NCBI GenBank assembly: GCA_016219235.1
Contig: JACRBO010000524.1
Coordinates: forward strand, 1-6,419
Reading direction: 5' to 3'
Source: Chloroflexota bacterium
GTDB taxonomy: Bacteria; Chloroflexota; Anaerolineae; Fen-1058
DNA: 6,419 bases
Made by a program: the position numbers and the translations under genes. Under the pieces are notes generated by a model. That model was given only the letters and a program-made list of their open reading frames with translations. It had not been told where the DNA came from and did no database searches. The stretch's first letter is position 1. Each line of letters opens with the position of its first letter. Shown here one piece after another: positions 1 through 4,210 of this stretch.

Positions 1-2289
1 CCGATCGATGAGGCGCTCACGTTCCTAGTCGATCATTTGCCACCGCACATGCAGTTGGTCATCACCACCCGAGAGGACCCTCAACTCCCGCTGGCCCGGC
101 TCCGCGCACGCGGTCAATTAACCGAACTGCGCGCCGCCGATCTGCGTTTTACGTCCGCCGAAGCCGCCGAGTTTCTCAACCACGCGATGGGCCTTAGCCT
201 CTCGCCGGACGACATCGCCGCGCTGGAAACGCGCACCGAAGGCTGGATCGCTGGTTTGCAGCTGGCCGCTTTGTCGATGCAGGGCCGCAGGGATGCCACC
301 CGCTTCATCGGGTCTTTCACCGGTAGCCACCATTTCATACTGGATTATTTGCTTGAAGAAGTCCTGCAACAGCAGTCCGAAAGCATCCAGACTTTTTTGC
401 TGCGTACATCCATCCTTGATCGGCTGTGCGGCCCGCTGTGCGAGGCAGTCGTACTCGATCCGGCGGTTTCCGGGCAAGCCACCCTCGAGTATCTTGAACG
501 CGCCAATCTATTTATCGTTCTGCTCGACACCGAACGGCGGTGGTATCGCTATCACCGGCTGTTTGCCGATTTGCTGCGCCAACGGTTGCAACAGAGTGAA
601 TCGAACATCGCGGAGTATCATCTCCGCGCCAGCCAGTGGTCTGCCGATCACGGCTTCATGGCCGAATCTTTTCGCCATGCAGTCGCGGCCAAAGATTACG
701 CACAAGCGGCAGGTGTGGCCGAGCGAGCGTGGCAGAGCATGGATAGCACATTCCAGACGGCGGCCTGGCTGGGCTGGATCAAGCAGCTGCCCGAAGAAGT
801 GATCCGCGTCCGTCCGGTACTCTGCACCCAGATCGGCTTGGCTTTCATGGATGCCGGCGAACCAGAGGCAAGCGAACGACGCCTGCGAGCTGCCGAACGC
901 TGGCTGGGGGGTTCGGCAGCGGGAATGGTCGTGGTGGAGGAAGCGTTGTTTGCTGCACTACCGGCGATGATCGCCATGGCCCGCGCCTACAATGCGCAGG
1001 TGCAAGGCGATCTCTCGGCGACGGTGAAGTATGCCGAACTGGCGCTGCAACTCATCCCTGAAGATGATGTCTACCGGCGCGCGCAGGCCATCGTGCAGCT
1101 GAACCTTATCCACTGGGCCAACGGCGATTTGGAAGCCGCCCGCCGAACGATGGCTGATTGGATGAACAGCATGCAGCAGCTGGGCAACACCGTGTTTGTG
1201 GTCGCCAGCGCCTTTGCCGTGGCTGACATGCTGATCGCGCAGGGCCGCTTGCGTGAGGCGCTGCGCACGTATGAGCAGTCATTGCAGTTAGCGGCTGAAG
1301 CTGGCCCGGAAGCGCAATCGATCACCGCGCACCATCATCTGGGATTGGCGCTGCTGTATCACGAGCTGGGTGATGACGACGCCCATGCGCCGCACTGGCG
1401 TCAAGCCGGCGAACTGGGCAAACACACGACATTGGTGGATTGGCCGCATCGTTGGCATGTGGCGCAGGCTCGCTTGAAACAGGCAGCTGGCGAGTTCGAC
1501 GCCGCGCTCGATCTGCTGGATGAGGCCAGGCGGGTATATGTCAAAAGCCCCGTGCCCGATCTACGGCCCATCGCAGCCTTGAAGGCGCAAGTCTATCTGA
1601 AACAGGGACGATTGGCGAAGGCTCAGGATTGGGCGCGCTCACGCGGCTTGTCAACCGATGATGAGATCGATTATTTGCACGAATTCGAGTACATCACGCT
1701 GGCGCGCATCCTCGTGGCGGAAAGTTCGAATCAGCCAGCGAGCGAACTGCTGGAACGTTTGCGACAAGCGGCTGAAGCGCAAGACAGACTGGGCAGCGTG
1801 ATTGAGATTTCGATCGTGCAGGCACTTGCTCATCAGGCACAGGGCAATACCCCGGCGGCGCTCGCCGCGCTCGATCGCGTCCTGACCCTCGCCGAGCCGG
1901 AAGGCTATGTTCGCATCTTTGTGGACGAAGGCGGGCCAATGAGATTGTTGATTGCTGATTTTAGAGTGCTGATTGAAAAGCAACAGCGCCGTGAAAGTCA
2001 GAAGCTGATCGGGTATGCAGATAAACTCTTAGCCGCTTTCACGCCACCGGCAGCCGCGCCACAATCAGCAGTCAACAATCAGCAATCAACAATGGTTGAC
2101 TCGTTGAGTCCACGCGAATTGGAAGTGCTGCGCCTCATCGCCGAAGGGCTATCAAACCAGGCGATTGCCGAGCGATTATTCCTGGCGCTGAGTACTGTCA
2201 AGGGGCACACCCGCATCATCTTTGACAAGCTGCAAGTCCAGCGGCGTACCGAAGCCGTGGCTCGCGCCCGCGAGCTGGGTCTGCTGTAG
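1..2289 (+). CDS. MalT-type LuxR-family transcriptional regulator (STAND ATPase), 5'-truncated by the window
   Basis: The frame is open from base 1 to the TAG at 2287-2289, giving 762 visible residues. Alignment with the paralogue at 4211 indicates that about 150 residues, including Walker A and B, lie upstream of the window. Visible parts in order: end of the ATPase domain with the sensor-like TTRED at residues 22-26; a GWIAGLQLAALS segment at 81-92, typical of the STAND winged-helix region; RWYRYH at 180-185; a long alanine- and leucine-rich TPR-like helical region to about residue 690; and a LuxR helix-turn-helix at 700-762 beginning DSLSPRELEVL, with the recognition helix around STVKGHTRIIF. 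MalT-family proteins are cytoplasmic, bind an inducer through the helical region, oligomerise with ATP and activate transcription. The inducer here is unknown. The linker before the helix-turn-helix carries repeat-derived sequence (1944-2093), so it may be longer than in relatives. The reading frame is intact. Confidence 0.95.
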   Translation, partial: PIDEALTFLVDHLPPHMQLVITTREDPQLPLARLRARGQLTELRAADLRFTSAEAAEFLNHAMGLSLSPDDIAALETRTEGWIAGLQLAALSMQGRRDATRFIGSFTGSHHFILDYLLEEVLQQQSESIQTFLLRTSILDRLCGPLCEAVVLDPAVSGQATLEYLERANLFIVLLDTERRWYRYHRLFADLLRQRLQQSESNIAEYHLRASQWSADHGFMAESFRHAVAAKDYAQAAGVAERAWQSMDSTFQTAAWLGWIKQLPEEVIRVRPVLCTQIGLAFMDAGEPEASERRLRAAERWLGGSAAGMVVVEEALFAALPAMIAMARAYNAQVQGDLSATVKYAELALQLIPEDDVYRRAQAIVQLNLIHWANGDLEAARRTMADWMNSMQQLGNTVFVVASAFAVADMLIAQGRLREALRTYEQSLQLAAEAGPEAQSITAHHHLGLALLYHELGDDDAHAPHWRQAGELGKHTTLVDWPHRWHVAQARLKQAAGEFDAALDLLDEARRVYVKSPVPDLRPIAALKAQVYLKQGRLAKAQDWARSRGLSTDDEIDYLHEFEYITLARILVAESSNQPASELLERLRQAAEAQDRLGSVIEISIVQALAHQAQGNTPAALAALDRVLTLAEPEGYVRIFVDEGGPMRLLIADFRVLIEKQQRRESQKLIGYADKLLAAFTPPAAAPQSAVNNQQSTMVDSLSPRELEVLRLIAEGLSNQAIAERLFLALSTVKGHTRIIFDKLQVQRRTEAVARARELGLL
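1944..1974. repeat. Left arm of a 31-bp imperfect inverted repeat inside the regulator gene
   Basis: This AT-rich stretch (starting ATTGTTGATTGCTGATT) is the reverse complement of 2063-2093 at 28 of 31 positions, with 17 consecutive matches at the outer end. It contains TGCTGATT twice (1953-1960 and 1967-1974), 14 bp apart, the same period as in the right arm. It is translated in frame as part of the linker before the helix-turn-helix. Its composition differs from the GC-rich coding sequence around it, which suggests inserted repeat DNA. Confidence 0.85.
2061..2093. repeat. Right arm of the inverted repeat, with 14-bp tandem copies
   Basis: Two adjacent 14-bp units, ACAATCAGCAGTCA (2061-2074) and ACAATCAGCAATCA (2075-2088), differ at one base and are followed by a partial third copy, ACAAT. 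Bases 2063-2093 pair with 1944-1974 (28 of 31). In the gene's frame this encodes QSAVNNQQST, a glutamine/asparagine/serine-rich peptide unlike the flanking protein. The helix-turn-helix domain begins five bases further on, at 2098. Similar short AATCAGCA-type repeats are scattered in some Chloroflexota and cyanobacterial genomes; that comparison is from memory. Confidence 0.85.
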
Positions 2290-2343
2290 ACACTTCGTTT
2301 CCTCAAAGCAACTACTCAGCCACCGTGTAACACATCGTTCAGA

Positions 2344-2435
2344 GTCATTCCCGCGAACGCGGGAATCCAGCGGCCCGGTTGGCATGACTTGCCAATTGTC
2401 AATCTGGATGCCCGATTGAAACATTCGGGCATGAC
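2344..2435. repeat. REP/BIME-like doublet of palindromic units
   Basis: Two hairpin units face each other and share the ends GTCAT...ATCCAG. Unit A, on the + strand at 2344-2370, has a 9-bp stem, ATTCCCGCG paired with CGCGGGAAT around AA. Unit B, on the - strand at 2404-2435, has an 8-bp stem, ATGCCCGA (2408-2415) paired with TCGGGCAT (2425-2432). Between them a 6-bp stem, TTGGCA/TGCCAA (2379-2395), includes GGCATGAC and may be a decayed third unit. The doublet lies 54 bp after the regulator's stop codon. It could protect the 3' end of that mRNA or weakly terminate it, but there is no T-run, so I do not call it an intrinsic terminator. Confidence 0.8.
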
Positions 2436-2482
2436 AGCCGAACAGTCTCCCAAAACAATACCTCCGACAATACTTTCGTATC

Positions 2483-2512
2483 TAGCCATCAATACCGGCT
2501 GTCCGGTATATT
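2483..2512 (+). promoter_or_regulatory. Probable promoter with overlapping palindromic operator, upstream of the three-gene operon
   Basis: A perfect palindrome, ATACCGG-CTGT-CCGGTAT (2492-2509), lies just upstream of the operon. A -10-like TATATT (2507-2512, five of six consensus bases) overlaps its right end, and a weak -35-like TAGCCA (2483-2488) sits 18 bp upstream. A second, smaller symmetry, GGTA-TAT-TACC (2505-2515), covers the -10. A dyad placed within the promoter spacer is the usual position for a repressor or MerR-type operator. The palindrome is certain; the promoter boxes are moderate to weak. I see nothing else gene-like in the remainder of the 2290-2542 gap. Confidence 0.5.
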
Positions 2513-2527
2513 ACCTGTACATTGAGC

Positions 2528-2533
2528 AAGAGG
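2528..2533 (+). promoter_or_regulatory. Ribosome binding site deciding the start at 2543
   Basis: AAGAGG lies 9 bases before the ATG at 2543. An in-frame TTG at 2522 would place this motif inside the coding sequence and has no comparable site upstream, so the ATG is preferred. Confidence 0.65.
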
Positions 2534-2542
2534 CACACGGTA

Positions 2543-2806
2543 ATGTCAAACTCGCCCGATCCGACCAATGATGCAGCGCGCCCCGTGATCTATCAGATCC
2601 GAATTGAGGGCCAGCTGGGTCCTCAATGGGCCGACTGGTTTGAAGGGTTGACCATCGCGCGGGCAGAGAATGGCGAGACGCTGATCACCGGCCCGGTGGT
2701 CGATCAGGCTGCACTGCACGGTTTGCTCAAAAAGGTGCGTGATTTGGGTCTGCCCTTGCTCTCAGTTAATCGCGTCGAACCCGGCCCGGCAGAGGTCAAA
2801 CAGTAA
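2543..2806 (+). CDS. Small conserved protein of unknown function (87 aa)
   Basis: This 87-residue soluble protein has no signal peptide, membrane segment or cysteine. I recognise the type from Chloroflexota and Actinobacteria, where similar small proteins sit beside medium-chain oxidoreductases, but I know of no assigned function. The visible pattern suggests beta-alpha-beta-beta-alpha-beta: strand VIYQIRIEG (about 15-23), helix PQWADWFEGL (27-36), strand TIARA, strand ETLITGP, helix DQAALHGLLKKVRDLG (54-69) and strand LPLLSVNRVE. This would fit a compact ferredoxin-like fold. The best-conserved part in my memory is the GPVVDQAALHGLL segment followed by a DLGLPLLSV-like strand. It is the first gene of the operon, ending 10 bp before the oxidoreductase, so it may act with that enzyme. 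The role is unknown, and the fold is inferred from sequence alone. Confidence 0.88.
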   Translation: MSNSPDPTNDAARPVIYQIRIEGQLGPQWADWFEGLTIARAENGETLITGPVVDQAALHGLLKKVRDLGLPLLSVNRVEPGPAEVKQ

Positions 2807-2812
2807 AAGGAG
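2807..2812 (+). promoter_or_regulatory. Ribosome binding site of the oxidoreductase gene
   Basis: AAGGAG begins just after the preceding stop codon (2804-2806) and lies 4 bases before the ATG at 2817. It supports that ATG over in-frame starts further upstream, which would overlap the preceding gene by tens of codons. Confidence 0.75.
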
Positions 2813-2816
2813 AAAC

Positions 2817-3797
2817 ATGAAAGCCATTGTCTACACAAAGTACGGACCACCCGATGGATTGAAACTTGCGGAGGTCGCAAAGCCGACCCCCAAGGACAGC
2901 GAAGTATTGATCAGAGTCTATGCCACAACCGTAACCACGGGGGATTGCAATCTGCGCGGTTTCACCTTTGTCCCGCGCGGGTTCGGGCTGATCTCGCGGT
3001 TAGTGTTCGGCTATCGCAAACCCAGGAAGACTATCCTGGGAGTGGAAGTGGCCGGAGAAATAGAAGCTACCGGGAAGGATGTCACCCGATTCAAAAAAGG
3101 CGATGCGGTTTTTGGCATCGATGGCACTGGCCTGGGCGCATATGCCGAGTACAAGTGTATGTCTGAAGCCGGCGGGCTGGTCCTCAAGCCAGTTAATCTG
3201 ACCTATGCAGAAGCCGCCGCCATTCCCAACGGAGCCTTGACCGCGCTGACCTTCCTGAAGAAACTGGCCAATGTCCAGCCGGGACAAAAAATCCTGATCG
3301 TGGGCGCTTCGGGAAGCGTGGGCAGCGCGGCGGTACAGATCGCCAAACACCTGGGGGCCGAGGTGACAGGCGTGTGCAGTACCGCCAATGTGGAGCTGGT
3401 CAAGTCGCTGGGGGCCGATCGGGTGATTGATTACACCCGAGAAGATTTTGCGAAGAGCCGCCAGCGCTATGACATCATCTTCGACACGGTCGGCAAGACT
3501 TCGTTTTCAAAGTGCAAGAACAGCCTCAACCCGCAAGGACGTTACCTGGCTGGCGCTGGCGGGCTGTCCGAGTTTGGGCAGATGCTCTGGACCACAATCA
3601 AGGGCGGCCAGAAAGTGCTGGCCGGCCTGTCCTCAGAACGCCAGGAAGATTTGGTTTTCATCAAGGAATTGGTCGAGGCGGGCCAGATCAAACCCGTCAT
3701 CGATCGGCGTTATCCCCTGGAACAGACCACCGAAGCGCATCGCTATGTCGATCAAGGACACAAAAAGGGCAATGTCGTCATCACGGTGGCGGAATAG
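2817..3797 (+). CDS. NAD(P)-dependent medium-chain dehydrogenase/reductase, zinc-free quinone oxidoreductase type
   Basis: This is a 326-residue cytoplasmic enzyme of the MDR superfamily, full length for the zinc-free group. The N-terminal GroES-like catalytic domain starts MKAIVYTKYGPPDGL and contains TTGDCNLRG (41-48) and GVEVAGEIEATG (75-86). In zinc alcohol dehydrogenases that last region begins GHE; here it is GVE, and the structural-zinc cysteine cluster is also missing, so a zinc-independent mechanism is expected. The Rossmann domain has VGASGSVGSAAVQIAKHLGA (162-181) with the glycine pattern of quinone oxidoreductases, followed by GVCSTANVELVKSLGAD and VIDYTREDF. The C terminus, GHKKGNVVITV, is typical of the family. 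The likely reaction is NAD(P)H-dependent reduction of a quinone, enone or aldehyde; the actual substrate cannot be read from the sequence. It is the middle gene of the operon, with short gaps on both sides. Confidence 0.95.
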   Translation: MKAIVYTKYGPPDGLKLAEVAKPTPKDSEVLIRVYATTVTTGDCNLRGFTFVPRGFGLISRLVFGYRKPRKTILGVEVAGEIEATGKDVTRFKKGDAVFGIDGTGLGAYAEYKCMSEAGGLVLKPVNLTYAEAAAIPNGALTALTFLKKLANVQPGQKILIVGASGSVGSAAVQIAKHLGAEVTGVCSTANVELVKSLGADRVIDYTREDFAKSRQRYDIIFDTVGKTSFSKCKNSLNPQGRYLAGAGGLSEFGQMLWTTIKGGQKVLAGLSSERQEDLVFIKELVEAGQIKPVIDRRYPLEQTTEAHRYVDQGHKKGNVVITVAE

Positions 3798-3802
3798 AGG
3801 AG
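3797..3802 (+). promoter_or_regulatory. Ribosome binding site of the membrane-protein gene
   Basis: GAGGAG begins at the last base of the preceding TAG and lies 6 bases before the ATG at 3809. This arrangement suggests translational coupling and fixes the start against a longer in-frame extension through the oxidoreductase gene. Confidence 0.75.
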
Positions 3803-3808
3803 CACATC

Positions 3809-4171
3809 ATGCTGGATACAAGAATCATTCTGTCGGGCTGGTGGGTGGCGCTGATGCTGATCTATCTGCTGGGCGACGTGCTGCGAATTTTCAGTGGCGA
3901 TGTCGTCCGGATGGGCGGCACGCAGCACTTTACGCAGGCCGTGTGGCTGGGCATCGCCGTCTTGATGTTGATCCCGATCCTGATGGTGCCGCTGTCACTG
4001 GCGCTGCCTCAGCCCGTCAATCGCTGGGCCAACATCATCGTCGCGGTCTTCTTCTTCCTGTTCAATCTCGTCGGCCTACCGACCTATCCTTCGGCCTATG
4101 ACAAATTCCTGCTGGCGGTCAGCCTTGTATTCAACGGCGTGACGGTGTGGACGGCGTGGAATTGGACATGA
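3809..4171 (+). CDS. Small integral membrane protein with four predicted helices (120 aa, DUF6326-like)
   Basis: Four hydrophobic segments cover most of this 120-residue protein: about 7-28, 42-64, 73-91 and 98-117. There is no cleavable signal peptide. The first helix holds WWVALMLIYLLGDVLRIF, whose conserved-looking Tyr and Asp (Y19, D23) resemble the start of DUF6326 family proteins, as do the length and the four-helix layout. That assignment is from memory and moderate at best. The third and fourth helices are joined by GLPTYPSAYDK, which places a small polar loop between them. No transport or enzymatic motif is visible, and the function is unknown. It starts 11 bp after the oxidoreductase stop with its own ribosome binding site, so it is most likely co-transcribed as the last gene of the operon. 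The next gene has its own promoter. Confidence 0.88.
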   Translation: MLDTRIILSGWWVALMLIYLLGDVLRIFSGDVVRMGGTQHFTQAVWLGIAVLMLIPILMVPLSLALPQPVNRWANIIVAVFFFLFNLVGLPTYPSAYDKFLLAVSLVFNGVTVWTAWNWT

Positions 4172-4177
4172 TGTCTT

Positions 4178-4204
4178 TTGGAATTGCGGAGCGTGTTCTA
4201 TAAT
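4178..4204 (+). promoter_or_regulatory. Promoter of the second MalT-type regulator, predicting a leaderless transcript
   Basis: A perfect consensus -10 box, TATAAT, occupies 4199-4204. The nearest -35-like hexamer is TTGGAA (4178-4183), 15 bp away and therefore suboptimal. Only six bases, GGGGCT, separate the -10 from the ATG at 4211, so a normally placed transcription start would fall at or next to that A. No Shine-Dalgarno sequence lies at a usable distance; the closest purine-rich run, CGGAG at 4186-4190, is 20 bases upstream of the ATG. Confidence 0.72.
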
Positions 4205-4210
4205 GGGGCT

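Noticed and set aside
37..39. TTG as the start codon of the first regulator
   Set aside because: The same frame is open to base 1 and encodes family sequence (PIDEALTFLVDHLPP) that matches the paralogue, so the gene begins upstream of the window.
1944..2093. A 150-bp MITE with terminal inverted repeats inserted as one piece
   Set aside because: The interior encodes what looks like native regulator sequence, and I find no clean target-site duplication. Only CAATG occurs near both ends, and on the right it overlaps the arm itself.
2061..2093. CRISPR-like array
   Set aside because: The 14-bp units are adjacent with no spacers and are too short and too few.
2344..2370. Intrinsic terminator of the first regulator
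   Set aside because: The hairpin is strong but no run of T follows it, and its ends match the second unit of a repeat doublet, so a repeat is the better explanation.
2222..2571. Small reading frames across the regulator tail and the repeat-containing gap
   Set aside because: They are translations of the REP-like doublet and flanking sequence, without family resemblance or ribosome binding sites.
3427..4101. A 224-residue + strand reading frame overlapping the oxidoreductase and the membrane protein
   Set aside because: It is an arginine- and serine-rich shadow frame of two well-supported genes and has no recognisable domain.
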